A stretch of 24,268 bases of DNA from Modestobacter sp. (GTDB lineage: Bacteria; Actinomycetota; Actinomycetes; Mycobacteriales; Geodermatophilaceae): positions 1-24,268 of the forward strand of contig JAOPUQ010000049.1 of the NCBI GenBank assembly GCA_025963425.1, in the 5' to 3' direction. A program made the position numbers and the translations under genes. Numbering within the stretch: the first letter of the stretch is position 1; each line of letters starts with the position of its first letter. The notes beneath the pieces are model-generated. The model saw only the letters and a list, made by a program, of their open reading frames with translations, did no database searches and was not told the DNA's origin. Below, piece by piece: positions 7,005-16,624 of the stretch.

Positions 7005-7920
7005 CACCGCCCTCGACGTCCGCACCGTTGCGACGACCGCACCGGTGTGCACGACCTACGCCGAGGTGACCGAGCTGCGCAGTCGGCACCCCGAGGCCAT
7101 CGCGCAGGCCCTGGCGACCCGGCGCAGGCGGTCCTCGTTCCTCCCCGAGGACGGGCGGCTCATGCTCGTGGCCGCGGACCACCCGGCCCGTGGAGCGCTC
7201 GCCGCGCAGGGCAGGCCCACTGCCATGAACAACCGCGCGGACATGCTCGACCGGCTGCGCGCCGCCCTCGCGCGGCCCGGCGTCGACGGCCTGCTCGCTA
7301 CGGCCGACATCGCCGAGGACCTGCTGCTGCTCGGCGCCCTGGAGGACAAGGTCGTCGTCGCGTCGATGAACCGGGGCGGTCTGGCCGGCTCGGTGTTCGA
7401 GATGGACGACCGGATGACCGGCTACGACGTGCGGGGTGTGGTCGACGCCCGGTTCGAGGCGGCCAAGATGCTCAACCGCTTCGACCTCGACGACCCCGGC
7501 ACGGTCATCTCGTTGGAGGCGGCCGGCCGCGCGGTGACCGACCTGGCCCGCGCGGGGCTGGTGGCCATGCTCGAGCCGTTCCTCTCCCGACGGGTCGACG
7601 GCCGGGTCGTCAACGACCTGTCCCCCGACGCGGTGATCAAGAGCATGCACATCGCGCAGGGCCTGGGCGCCACGTCCGCCTACACCTGGCTGAAGCTCCC
7701 CGTGGTCGCCCAGATGGAACGGGTCATGGAGGCGACGACGCTGCCGACCCTGTTGTTGGGCGGCGACCCCTCCCACCGGCCGGAGGAGACCCACGCGCAG
7801 TGGCGTGACGCCCTCGCGCTGCCCTCGGTGCGCGGCCTTGTGGTCGGCCGGACGCTGCTCTACCCGCCCGACGACGACGTGGCCGCCGCGGTGGACACCG
7901 CCGTCGCCCTCGTGCACTGA
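6997..7920 (+). CDS. Cgl0158-type (beta/alpha)8 aldolase, probable DKGP aldolase
   Basis: A 307-aa protein of the class I aldolase superfamily found next to iolC in actinobacterial inositol clusters (Cgl0158 type). It is inferred to cleave 2-deoxy-5-keto-gluconate-6-phosphate to DHAP and malonate semialdehyde, the step done by IolJ in Bacillus, since no IolJ homologue is present. Features: MLVAADHPARGAL at residues 56-68, the barrel strands LLATADI and VVVASMNRGGL, MLEPFLSRRVDGRVVNDL, and SAYTWLKLPV, whose Lys is a candidate Schiff-base residue. ATG 6997 follows GGAGG. It is the only intact aldolase here, as copy 2 at 18975 is a pseudogene. The catalytic assignment depends on context. Confidence 0.75.
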   Translation: MSDTALDVRTVATTAPVCTTYAEVTELRSRHPEAIAQALATRRRRSSFLPEDGRLMLVAADHPARGALAAQGRPTAMNNRADMLDRLRAALARPGVDGLLATADIAEDLLLLGALEDKVVVASMNRGGLAGSVFEMDDRMTGYDVRGVVDARFEAAKMLNRFDLDDPGTVISLEAAGRAVTDLARAGLVAMLEPFLSRRVDGRVVNDLSPDAVIKSMHIAQGLGATSAYTWLKLPVVAQMERVMEATTLPTLLLGGDPSHRPEETHAQWRDALALPSVRGLVVGRTLLYPPDDDVAAAVDTAVALVH

Positions 7921-7939
7921 GCCGGACGCGGCCGCCACC

Positions 7940-8734
7940 GTGACGACCACCGCCAGCGACACGCACAGGCTCCACCTGCCCGCCGCCTCCGGCCCGTACG
8001 CGCTGCAGGTGACTCCCGAGTCCGCCGGCTGGAGGCACTCCAGCCTCCGGGTGCTCGAGCTGATGGCCGGCGCCGCACACACGCTCCTCACCGGGGAGGA
8101 CGAGGTCCTCGTCGTCCCGCTCGCCGGCGGTTGTGAGGTCGAGTGCGAGGGCCGGACCCTGACCCTCTCCGGCCGGAGCGGCATCCTCGCCGGGCCGACC
8201 GACTTCGCCTACCTGCCGCGCGAGGCGACCGCCGTGCTGCGCAGCCCCGCCGGAGGTCGGTTCGCGCTCTGCGGCGCGCGGGCTGCCCGTCGCCTGCCGG
8301 CGCGGTACGGCCCGGCCGCCGACGTGCCGGTCGAGCTGCGCGCGGCCGGCCGGTGCAGCCGGCAGGTCAACAACTGCGCCACCGCCGGTGTGTTCGAGGC
8401 CGACTCGATCATCGCCTGCGAGGTGATCACCCCGGGCGGGAACTGGTCCTCCTACCCGCCGCACGAGCACGACGAGACCACCGAGATCGAGAACGAGCTC
8501 GAGGAGGTCCACTACTTCGAGATCGCCCCGGGGCACGACCTCTACTACCTCAACGTCATGGCCGGCCCCGGCCTCAACGTCATGGCCGGCCCCGGCGCCG
8601 AGCGCGCCTGGCGGATCGTTGACGACCCGGCGCACGCCTGGATCCGCGGCACCTGGGCCGACCAGCCCGTCGACCCGCGACTCCCGCTGCACTCCCCCGC
8701 CAGCACCAGCCCGAACGGAGCCTCCCCGTCGTGA
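7940..8734 (+). pseudogene. iolB: 5-deoxy-glucuronate isomerase IolB, copy 1, internally deleted
   Basis: An open frame of 264 aa against 312 aa for copy 2. IolB is a bicupin that isomerises 5-deoxy-glucuronate to 2-deoxy-5-keto-gluconate. The first cupin and the metal-ligand pair PPHEHD (H175, H177) are present. Residues matching 208-254 of copy 2 are missing in frame at about 8533/8534, and the lost piece holds VPHGWH, which should supply the remaining metal-binding His. Beside it, 24 bp are tandemly duplicated (8549-8596), repeating LNVMAGPG. The GTG start at 7940 also lacks a good ribosome site, unlike copy 2. The frame is still open, so a stable but inactive protein may be made. A loss of function is strongly suggested but not proven. 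Confidence 0.75.
8549..8596 (+). repeat. 24-bp tandem duplication inside iolB1
   Basis: Two exact 24-bp units (8549-8572 and 8573-8596) encode LNVMAGPG twice. Copy 2 of iolB has a single unit. It lies 15 bp after the 141-bp deletion, so both may stem from one faulty repair or replication event. Confidence 0.9.
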
Positions 8735-10680
8735 GCACGTCCTTCCCGCCGGCCGCCCCCATCCAGACCGTGCGCCTGACCGTCGCCCAGGCGGTCGTCC
8801 GGTTCCTCCCGCAGCAGTACACCGAGCGCGACGGGCAGCGGCGGCGCCTGTTCGCCGGCTGTTTCGGCATCTTCGGCCACGGCAACGTGGCGGGCCTCGG
8901 CCAGGCGCTGTTGCAGGCCGAGGTGACCGACCTTGACGCCGGCCGGGAGCGGTCACTGCCCTACGTGCTGGGCCGCAACGAGCAGTCCGTCGTGCACACG
9001 GCCGTGGCGTACGCCCGCGCCAAGGACCGGCTGCAGACCTGGGCCGTCTCGACCAGCGTCGGCCCGGGCGCGACCAACATGATCACCGGCGCCGCGCTGG
9101 CCACGATCAACCGGCTGCCGGTGCTCCTGCTGCCGGCGGACACCTTCGCCACCCGGAGTGCGGGCTCGCTCCTGCAGGAGCTCGAGCTCCCCGGCAGCGG
9201 CGACGTCACCGTCAACGACGCCTTCCGCCCGGTGTCACGCTACTTCGACCGGGTGTGGCGACCCGAGCAGCTCCCCGGGGCCCTGCTCGGCGCGATGCGG
9301 GTGCTCACCGACCCGGCCGAGACCGGGGCGGTCACCGTCTGCTTCCCGCAGGACGTGCAGGCGGAGGCATACGACTGGCCGGTCGAGCTGTTCAGCGAGC
9401 GCACCTGGCACGTAGGCCGGCCGGTGCCCGAGGCTGCCGCACTCCAGCGCGCCGTCGAGGTCATCCGGTCCGCCCGCCGCCCGCTCGTCATCGCCGGTGG
9501 TGGCGTCATCTACTCCTGGGCGTCCGAGGCTCTGGACGCCTTCGCCACCGCCACCGGCGTCCCGGTCGCGCAGACCCAGGCGGGCAAGGGCGCACTGCCC
9601 TACGACCACCCGCAGTCGGTCGGCGCCATCGGCTCCACCGGGACGACTGCGGCCAACGCGCTGGCCCGCGAGGCCGACGTGGTTATCGGCATCGGCACCC
9701 GGTACCAGGACTTCACCACCGCGTCCCGGACGGCGTTCAACGACCCCGACGTCCGCTTCGTCAACGTCAACGTCGGCTCGCCCGACGCCGCGAAGCACGC
9801 GGGGGTGGCGGTGCATGCCGACGCCCGCGAGGCACTGACCGCTCTCACCGCGGCCCTGTCCGGCTGGTCGGTCGACGACGCCCGCCGGCAGCGCACCGCC
9901 GAGCTGGCCGCAGAGTGGGAGGCGACCGTCGAGCGCGCCTACCACCCGGAGGTGCCCAGCGCCGGCGAGGGGGGCCGGCTCACCCAGAACGAGGTCATCG
10001 GCGTGGTCAACGAGGTCTCCGCGCCCCGTGACGTCGTCGTCTGCGCTGCGGGGTCCATGCCCGGCGACCTGCACAAGATGTGGCGCACGCGCGACCGCAA
10101 GGGTTACCACGTCGAGTACGGCTACTCCTGCATGGGCTATGAGATCCCCGGCGGCATCGGCATCAGCATGGCGAGCCCCGACCGGGACGTCTTCGTCATG
10201 GTCGGCGACGGCTCCTACCTGATGATGCCCACCGAGCTGGTGACCGCCGTCCAGGAGGGCGTCAAGGTCATCGTCGTCCTGGTGCAGAACCACGGCTTCG
10301 CCTCGATCGGCGCACTGTCGGAGCAGCTCGGCTCGCAGCGCTTCGGCACCCGCTACCGCTACCGCTCCTCGTCCGGCCGGCTCGACGGCGACGTGCTCCC
10401 TGTCGACCTGGCCGCCAACGCCGCCAGCCTCGGCGTCGATGTCCTGCACGCCGAGGACGGGCCCAGCCTGGAGGCGGCGCTGCGGAAGGCAAAAGCGAGC
10501 GACCGCGCCACGGTCGTGCACGTCGAGACCGACCCGCTGGTCGACGCACCGTCCAGCGAATCGTGGTGGGACGTGCCGGTCAGCGCGGTCTCCGAGCTGG
10601 AGAGCACGCGGACCGCCCGCGCCGAGTACGACCGCTGGAAGGCCGTCCAGCGCCCCTACCTCAAGCCCAGCCAGCCCTGA
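8731..10680 (+). CDS. iolD: 3D-(3,5/4)-trihydroxycyclohexane-1,2-dione hydrolase IolD
   Basis: A 649-aa thiamine-diphosphate enzyme that opens the ring of trihydroxycyclohexane-dione to 5-deoxy-glucuronate. N-terminal pyrimidine-binding domain: RNEQSVVHTAVAYARA holds the activating Glu (E84), followed by STSVGPGATNM. The central domain includes RPLVIAGGGVIYS and TQAGKGALPYDHP. The C-terminal diphosphate-binding motif starts GDGSYLMMP (about 492) and continues to VVLVQNHGF. The length is close to known IolD proteins of about 640 aa. The GTG at 8731 overlaps the iolB1 stop by 4 nt (GTGA). This is the only full iolD, since copy 2 is cut after 57 codons. Confidence 0.95.
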   Translation: MSTSFPPAAPIQTVRLTVAQAVVRFLPQQYTERDGQRRRLFAGCFGIFGHGNVAGLGQALLQAEVTDLDAGRERSLPYVLGRNEQSVVHTAVAYARAKDRLQTWAVSTSVGPGATNMITGAALATINRLPVLLLPADTFATRSAGSLLQELELPGSGDVTVNDAFRPVSRYFDRVWRPEQLPGALLGAMRVLTDPAETGAVTVCFPQDVQAEAYDWPVELFSERTWHVGRPVPEAAALQRAVEVIRSARRPLVIAGGGVIYSWASEALDAFATATGVPVAQTQAGKGALPYDHPQSVGAIGSTGTTAANALAREADVVIGIGTRYQDFTTASRTAFNDPDVRFVNVNVGSPDAAKHAGVAVHADAREALTALTAALSGWSVDDARRQRTAELAAEWEATVERAYHPEVPSAGEGGRLTQNEVIGVVNEVSAPRDVVVCAAGSMPGDLHKMWRTRDRKGYHVEYGYSCMGYEIPGGIGISMASPDRDVFVMVGDGSYLMMPTELVTAVQEGVKVIVVLVQNHGFASIGALSEQLGSQRFGTRYRYRSSSGRLDGDVLPVDLAANAASLGVDVLHAEDGPSLEAALRKAKASDRATVVHVETDPLVDAPSSESWWDVPVSAVSELESTRTARAEYDRWKAVQRPYLKPSQP

Positions 10681-10717
10681 CCCCGGCTCGACCCGTACCT
10701 ATCAGGAGGAGGACCTC

Positions 10718-11698
10718 ATGAGCGCGGACAGCGATGCGGCGCCCGCGGCAGCACAGCACCGGACCAGCCGGATCAGGATTGGGTCGGCACCCGACTCGTG
10801 GGGCGTCTGGTTCCCCGACGACCCCCAGCAGGTGCCGTGGGAACGGTTCCTGGACGAGGTCAGCGGGTGCGGCTACGAGTGGATCGAGCTCGGCCCCCAC
10901 GGCTACTTGCCCACCGACCCGGCACGGCTGGGCGAGGAGCTCACCTCCCGCAACCTGCGGGTCTCGGCGGGCACGGTCTTCGAGCACCTGCACCGGCCCG
11001 ACTCGTGGGACGACGTCTGGGGTCAGGTCGGGGACGTCGCCGCGCTGACCCAGGCGATGGGCGGCACGCACGTCGTCGTCATCCCCGACGTGTGGAGGGA
11101 CCACAAGACCGGCGAGGCACTCGAGCCACGCGAGCTGAGCGATGACGCCTGGCAGCGCCTGGCCGCCGGCATGGACCGGCTGGGCAGGGCCGTGCAGGAC
11201 GAGTACGGCCTGCAGATCGCCTTCCACCCGCACGCCGACAGCCACGTCGGGTACCAGCGGGACATCGAGCGCTTCCTCGCCGAGACCGACCCGCAGTACG
11301 TGCCGCTGTGCCTGGACACCGGGCACGTCAGCTACTACGGGGGCGACAACCTCGACCTCATCCGCCGCTACCCCGAGCGCATCGGCTACCTGCACCTCAA
11401 GCAGGTCGACCCCGCCGTCGTCGACCGGGTCCTGGCCGAGGACATCCCTTTCCCGCAGGCCGTGCAGCTGGGCGCCATGACCGAGCCGCCGGGCGGGGTG
11501 CCGGACCTGCCCCCGCTGCTCGAGGCCGTCGAGGAACTGGGGCTCGACGTCTTCGCGATCGTCGAGCACGACCTCTACCCGTGCGACCCGGACCTGCCGT
11601 TCGGCATCGCGCAGCGCACACACCGGTTCATCGGCTCCTGCGGGTTGCGCTCGCTGGAGATCGGCACCCCCACCACCTCACAGGAGCAGCAGGCATGA
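10718..11698 (+). CDS. iolE: Sugar-phosphate isomerase/epimerase-like TIM barrel, probable IolE
   Basis: A 326-aa xylose-isomerase-like barrel. Candidate metal-binding positions are the Glu in WIELGPHGY, the Asp/His in CLDTGHVSYYGGD, the His in FHPHADSH and the Glu in IVEHDLY. In the pathway the missing step between IolG and IolD is dehydration of 2-keto-myo-inositol, so the gene is best read as IolE. However, its start (RIGSAPDSWGVWFPDD) is not the common IolE N-terminus of Bacillus, so another isomerase role such as inosose isomerisation is possible. A strong AGGAGGAGG precedes ATG 10718, and the 37-bp gap from iolD is the largest within this operon. It overlaps iolG by 4 nt. Confidence 0.7.
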   Translation: MSADSDAAPAAAQHRTSRIRIGSAPDSWGVWFPDDPQQVPWERFLDEVSGCGYEWIELGPHGYLPTDPARLGEELTSRNLRVSAGTVFEHLHRPDSWDDVWGQVGDVAALTQAMGGTHVVVIPDVWRDHKTGEALEPRELSDDAWQRLAAGMDRLGRAVQDEYGLQIAFHPHADSHVGYQRDIERFLAETDPQYVPLCLDTGHVSYYGGDNLDLIRRYPERIGYLHLKQVDPAVVDRVLAEDIPFPQAVQLGAMTEPPGGVPDLPPLLEAVEELGLDVFAIVEHDLYPCDPDLPFGIAQRTHRFIGSCGLRSLEIGTPTTSQEQQA

Positions 11699-12768
11699 CC
11701 ACCACCGAGACCGCCGCCGGCGTGCTGCCGGTCCTGGCCGACGTCCCCCCGACCGAGCTGCGGGTCGCCGTGCTCGGCGTCGGGATGATGGGCGCCGACC
11801 ACGTGGCCCGCCTGCAGAGCCGGATCTCCGGCGCCCGCGTGGTGGTGGTGAGCGACGCCTTCGCCGAGAAGGCCGACGGGGTCGCCGCCGGCGTCCCGGG
11901 CTGCCGGGTGGTCGCCGACCCCCCGGCCGCGATCGCCGACCCGGAGGTCGACGCCGTGGTCATCGCCACTCCCGGCCAGTTCCACCAGGACCAGGTGCTG
12001 GCGTGCATCCAGCACGGGAAACCGGTGCTGTGCGAGAAGCCGCTGACCATGGACGCGGAGAGCTCGCTGGCCGTCGTCCGGGCCGAGGACGAGTACGCCG
12101 CGCGCACCGGCCGGCGACTGGTCCAGGTCGGCTTCATGCGCCGGTTCGACCCGGAGTATGCGCAGCTGCGCGCGCTGATCGCCTCCGGGGAGATCGGCGA
12201 GCCGCTGGTCATGCACTGCGCGCACCGCAACCCGTCCGTTCCCTCGCACTTCACCAGCGAGATGATGATCACCGACTCGGTGGTGCACGAGGTGGACGTC
12301 GCGCGCTTCCTCCTCGACGAGGAGGCCGCCGCGGTGACCGTGCTCAGACCGCGGGCGACCCGGCACGCGGTCGCCGGCGAGTCCGACCCACTGTTCGTGC
12401 TCCTCGAGATGGCCAGTGGGCGGATGGTCGACGTGGAGTGCTTCGTCAGCACCGGGATCGCCTACGAGGTGCGCACCGAGGTGGTCGCCGAGGACGGCAT
12501 CGCCCTCATCGGGCTCGACACCGGACTGGTGCGGCAGAGCCGTGGCCCGGCCGGGGCCGTCCGCAGCAGCACCATCACCCCCAGCTTCAAGGAGCGGTTC
12601 GGCCGCGCCTACGACATCGAGGTGCAGCGCTGGGTGGACGCGGCCCGCCGCGGGGGGATAGACGGCCCGGGGGTCTGGGACGGCTACGCGGCCGCCGTGG
12701 TCGCCGAGGCCGGCGTCCAGGCCCTGCGCACCGGCGGTCGCACCGAGGTCCGGATGGCGCAACGGTGA
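11695..12768 (+). CDS. iolG: Inositol 2-dehydrogenase IolG (Gfo/Idh/MocA family)
   Basis: A 357-aa NAD(P)-dependent dehydrogenase oxidising myo-inositol to 2-keto-myo-inositol, the first step of the pathway. An N-terminal Rossmann fold carries GVGMMG (residues 28-33), ATPGQFH and the CEKPL motif with K115. The C-terminal domain has MITDSVVHEVDVARFLL, where D194 and H198 complete the Lys-Asp-His catalytic set of the family. About 20 extra residues precede the nucleotide fold. The start codon lies in an ATGA overlap with the iolE-like gene and its end overlaps iolH, so translation is coupled. Family members also act on scyllo- or D-chiro-inositol, and the exact isomer cannot be read from the sequence. 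Confidence 0.9.
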   Translation: MTTTETAAGVLPVLADVPPTELRVAVLGVGMMGADHVARLQSRISGARVVVVSDAFAEKADGVAAGVPGCRVVADPPAAIADPEVDAVVIATPGQFHQDQVLACIQHGKPVLCEKPLTMDAESSLAVVRAEDEYAARTGRRLVQVGFMRRFDPEYAQLRALIASGEIGEPLVMHCAHRNPSVPSHFTSEMMITDSVVHEVDVARFLLDEEAAAVTVLRPRATRHAVAGESDPLFVLLEMASGRMVDVECFVSTGIAYEVRTEVVAEDGIALIGLDTGLVRQSRGPAGAVRSSTITPSFKERFGRAYDIEVQRWVDAARRGGIDGPGVWDGYAAAVVAEAGVQALRTGGRTEVRMAQR

Positions 12769-13640
12769 GGATCGCCCTGGACCCGCAGATGCTGCGGACC
12801 ACGCCGCTGCTGGAGCTCCCCGACGTCGTGGCCCGGATGGGCTACGAGTGGATGGAGCTCTCGCCGCGGGCGGACTTCATCCCCTTCTTCCAGCACCCCC
12901 GCGTCGACCTGGCCACCGTCCGGTCGTTCCGGTCGCGGCTGGCCGACGCCGGTGTCGGGGTCACCTCGCTGCTGCCGGTGATGCGCTGGGCCGGGCCGGG
13001 CGAGGCGGAACGTCAGGCCGCCGTGCGCTACTGGCGGCGGGCCATCGAGATCTGTGCCGAGCTCGGCGTGGACACGATGAACTCCGAGTTCAACGGCCGC
13101 CCGGAGGCCCCGGAACTGGCCGAGGCCATGTTCTGGCGGTCGATGGAGGAACTGCTGCCGGTCTTTGAGCGCGAGGGCATCAAGCTGGCACTCGAGCCGC
13201 ACCCCGACGACTTCATCGAGCTCGGGCACCCGGCGATCGACATGGTCCGCGGCATCGACTCCCCGTGCGTGTCCTTCCTCTACTGCCTGCCCCACACCTT
13301 CCACCAGGGCGACGACGCCCCCGGCATCATCGCGCACGCCGGCGACCTGCTCACCCACGTGCACGTCGCCGACTCGATGGACCACACCGCCTCCGACGGG
13401 TTGCGCTACATCACCAACCCGCCGGGCAACACGACCCGGGTCCACCAGCACGCCGAGATCGGCCGCGGCGACGTGGACTTCGACGAGGCGTTCGCCGCCC
13501 TGGCCCGGATCGGCTTCGACGGCGTGCTCACCACCTGCGTCTTCGGGTGGGACGACCAGGCGGTGGAGTCCGGCACCCGGATGCTCGGCGCCATCCGCGA
13601 ACTGGTCACCAAGCACTTCCCCGACGGCACCACTCCCTGA
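12765..13640 (+). CDS. iolH: IolH-type TIM-barrel protein
   Basis: A 291-aa xylose-isomerase-like barrel. The stretches ALDPQMLRTTPLLELPDV, GYEWMELSPR, FIPFFQHPRVD, DTMNSEFNGRPE, FWRSMEELLPVFEREGIKL and EPHPDDFIE match the Bacillus IolH type closely. Metal-site candidates are the Glu in MELSP, the Glu in EPHPDD, the His in HVHVADS and the conserved Asp nearby. The biochemical role of IolH is not settled in the literature I know, and an isomerase or epimerase function in inositol use is usual to assume. The GTG start at 12765 overlaps the iolG stop (GTGA), and the N-terminus matches the family exactly there, so the long upstream frame is not used. Confidence 0.88.
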   Translation: MRIALDPQMLRTTPLLELPDVVARMGYEWMELSPRADFIPFFQHPRVDLATVRSFRSRLADAGVGVTSLLPVMRWAGPGEAERQAAVRYWRRAIEICAELGVDTMNSEFNGRPEAPELAEAMFWRSMEELLPVFEREGIKLALEPHPDDFIELGHPAIDMVRGIDSPCVSFLYCLPHTFHQGDDAPGIIAHAGDLLTHVHVADSMDHTASDGLRYITNPPGNTTRVHQHAEIGRGDVDFDEAFAALARIGFDGVLTTCVFGWDDQAVESGTRMLGAIRELVTKHFPDGTTP

Positions 13641-13670
13641 CCTGCACGAGCTGACCGAGAGAGGCACCCC

Positions 13671-15164
<1,494 letters not shown>

Positions 15165-15171
15165 GAGGCGG

Positions 15172-15206
15172 CCGGCGCCGGCGAGACATGTCTCCGCCGG
15201 CGCCGG
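15172..15206 (+). terminator. Strong hairpin after mmsA
   Basis: The arms CCGGCGCCGGCG and CGCCGGCGCCGG are exact 12-bp complements, and the loop contains a further AGAC/GTCT pairing. It begins 7 bp after the mmsA stop. It lacks a T-run, as is usual for intrinsic-like terminators in high-GC actinobacteria. Confidence 0.7.
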
Positions 15207-15348
15207 TCGTCCGCCGTCGTCGACGCCGCAGCCGCAGCCGCAGCCGCCCACGGTGGAAGCGACGTGCTGGTCGATAACGCCTCGGCCCGGTCAGGGCCGG
15301 TCGACCGGCTGTCGGGCCGATCGTCTGCACCCGCGGCGCCTCGGCCTC

Positions 15349-15475
15349 AACTCCTTGACCAGGTGTCCGGCGCAAGCGAAAGGCGGGCCGGCCATTCCGG
15401 CCGACCCGCCTCTAACCAGCGGTTTCACTGTCGGGCTGACAGGATCTGAACCTGTGCCCCCTTGACCCTCAGCTA
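15349..15475 (-). repeat. Repeat copy 2 (tRNA-Pro 3' end plus terminator)
   Basis: Diverged second copy of 268-392. The hairpin survives (15384-15409, minus-strand GCGGGTCGGCC with GGCCGGCCCGC), but its T-run is degraded to TTTCGC. Order and spacing relative to the tRNA fragment are kept. Together with copy 1 it forms direct repeats about 15 kb apart around the first iol cluster. Confidence 0.65.
15429..15472 (-). other. Second tRNA-Pro 3' fragment, putative attachment site
   Basis: It matches 346-389 over its whole length with a few changes. The anticodon loop now reads CTGAGGG, the T-arm is ACAGG-TTCAGAT-CCTGT with a restored Watson-Crick pair, and the acceptor strand is unchanged. The 5' half of the tRNA is again absent and similarity ends at the anticodon loop. 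Two such fragments in one orientation point to stacked insertions at a tRNA-Pro gene whose intact copy would lie to the right of the window. Confidence 0.7.
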
Positions 15476-15577
15476 GACGCGCGCCGTTCACGCAGATCCC
15501 TCGGAGTGCTGTTCGCCCAGGTCGCAGAGGCGCGACGTCCACCTCGGTCCACCCCGATCCGCCGGCGTGCGGGCCGC

Positions 15578-15599
15578 GTTGCTGTACCGGCTGCGGTAC
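15578..15599. repeat. Arm-like direct repeat pair C
   Basis: GTTGCTGTAC at 15578 and GCTGCGGTAC at 15590 keep the 12-bp phase of pairs A and B. The preceding GCCGC is also shared with pair B. The distance to the tRNA fragment end (15472) is 106 nt, exactly as for pair B. Confidence 0.45.
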
Positions 15600-15728
15600 T
15601 CGACTCGGGCCAGGCGCGGCTGATTCCTCATCTCCAGCGGAGATGCGAGCCCGGCGCCCGGCGACGTCGACCGGGCGGCCGCTACCGCGCAGGCTCCTCG
15701 CACGCAGCCCAGCGCAGAGGAGGACGCC

Positions 15729-16343
15729 ATGACCGCGCTCGACACCGCCGTCGCCCGACCCGGCTGGCACATCATTGAGGACTGCCGACCGAGCAACGTC
15801 CGGAGCCTGGCCGGGCGGACTACGTCCCTGGCCGAACATCCCTCCGTGGACGAGGCCCACCAGGGCGTGCGGGTCTACGGCCCGGAGCCGGCGACCCGCG
15901 TCGACGGCTCGGCGGAGCGCCGGGCGGCGCTGGCCGATCTCGTCCCGGCGCCCACCACCTTGCCCGGCCCCATGGGGCTCAGGAAGGCGTTCTTCGACCC
16001 CACCGTGGTGGATGGGGCCACCGCCGTCTTCGAGTCGATGATCGCCGAGCAGAGTGCGTACGGGGTTGTGGACGGTGACCACTTGTCCCGGCGCGCGGCC
16101 AACGACCGCACCGGGCGGGCGCTGGACGAAGTCGTCCTGCGAGAGGCGTCGCCGCGCAACGTCGCGACGGCCTCGGCCGAGGGCTGTGCGTTCTCAACCG
16201 ATGTGGTCCGCGACCAGCCGGTCGCGGATCCGCCCGCGGCGACCCAGGGGGCGCTGGCCCGGCGGAACCTGCCGGAGGAGTGGCCGTCGTCCGTGCTCGA
16301 CCAGCAGCTCGGTGCTCAAGCCACCCGGAACAGCGCGGCATGA
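15729..16343 (+). CDS. Hypothetical protein, 204 aa
   Basis: I do not recognise this protein. ATG 15729 has a good GGAGG five bases upstream, and the stop overlaps the next start (ATGA), which supports a real two-gene unit. It is soluble, with no signal peptide or membrane segment. It contains DEAHQGVRVYGPEPATRV, a middle stretch with FDPTVVDGATAVFESMIAEQ and NDRTGRALDEVVLREASP, and a C-terminal part rich in Ala, Pro and Arg. It follows the second att-like repeat directly, where an integrated element would carry its own genes, yet it does not look like an integrase or excisionase. The acidic/basic mix and moderate length give no further clue. Confidence 0.5.
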   Translation: MTALDTAVARPGWHIIEDCRPSNVRSLAGRTTSLAEHPSVDEAHQGVRVYGPEPATRVDGSAERRAALADLVPAPTTLPGPMGLRKAFFDPTVVDGATAVFESMIAEQSAYGVVDGDHLSRRAANDRTGRALDEVVLREASPRNVATASAEGCAFSTDVVRDQPVADPPAATQGALARRNLPEEWPSSVLDQQLGAQATRNSAA

Positions 16344-16600
16344 GCGGGATCCCACGGTCGGGCATCACGCGAGAACTGCTACGACTGCTCCAACCGCCGA
16401 CTCCGCGCCGGGCGCGCTTGCTCAGCGAGCGGATCGCCCCGGCGCTGGCCGAGGTCGGGCGGACCCACCGCGGCCGGCCGGTGGATGAGGTGTTCACCGC
16501 CCTGGCGGAGGTGGTGACCGCCGCCGGCGGGACGCCGGACGCGACCGCCCTACGTGAGTTCGCCGATCAGGTCGAGGCAGGGCAGAACCCCTTCGACTGA
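16340..16600 (+). CDS. Small hypothetical protein, 86 aa
   Basis: The start overlaps the preceding stop as ATGA (16340-16343), so translation is probably coupled. The protein begins MSGIPRSGITRELLRLLQPP and is helical and charged, ending FADQVEAGQNPFD. A middle helix pair (RARLLSERIAPALAEVG, VDEVFTALAEVVTAAGG) suggests a small helical bundle or a partner-binding protein. There is no recognisable domain. The pair of this gene and its upstream neighbour could act together. Its stop codon is part of the stem of a hairpin shared with the opposing gene. Confidence 0.5.
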   Translation: MSGIPRSGITRELLRLLQPPTPRRARLLSERIAPALAEVGRTHRGRPVDEVFTALAEVVTAAGGTPDATALREFADQVEAGQNPFD

Positions 16601-16624
16601 CCGCGCGGTGTCATGGCGCGGTCA
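16598..16624. terminator. Shared bidirectional hairpin containing both stop codons
   Basis: TGACCGCGC and GCGCGGTCA form an exact 9-bp stem with a 9-nt loop. The left arm begins with the TGA stop of the 86-aa gene. The right arm contains the stop of the convergent 73-aa gene as TCA. One hairpin can thus end both transcripts. Confidence 0.7.

Larger units (their letters stand above)
5067..8901. repeat. Duplicated iol block, copy 1
   Basis: The segment GntR - iolC - aldolase - iolB - start of iolD is repeated in the same order and orientation at 17035-20782. The proteins and the promoter region align throughout, but every gene differs by many substitutions, so this is an old duplication or a second acquisition rather than a recent tandem repeat. 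Each copy carries different lesions. Confidence 0.85.
15165..15728. other. Gene-free region with hairpin, att copy 2 and arm repeats
   Basis: No believable gene is seen in this 564-bp stretch. It holds the operon terminator (15172-15206), a short GCCGCA hexamer run (about 15225-15248), a 14-bp palindrome GCCGGTCGACCGGC (15296-15309), the second tRNA-Pro/terminator repeat (15349-15475) and arm pair C (15578-15599). Confidence 0.6.

Noticed and set aside
8731..10680. IolD1 as acetolactate synthase or another ThDP enzyme
   Set aside because: The N-terminal motif RLFAGCFGIFGHGNVAG, the length near 650 aa and the position between iolB and iolE fit IolD rather than acetolactate synthase.
15225..15248. 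GCCGCA hexamer run as a possible CRISPR or minisatellite
   Set aside because: There are only three short perfect units with no spacers. It is ordinary GC-rich simple sequence.
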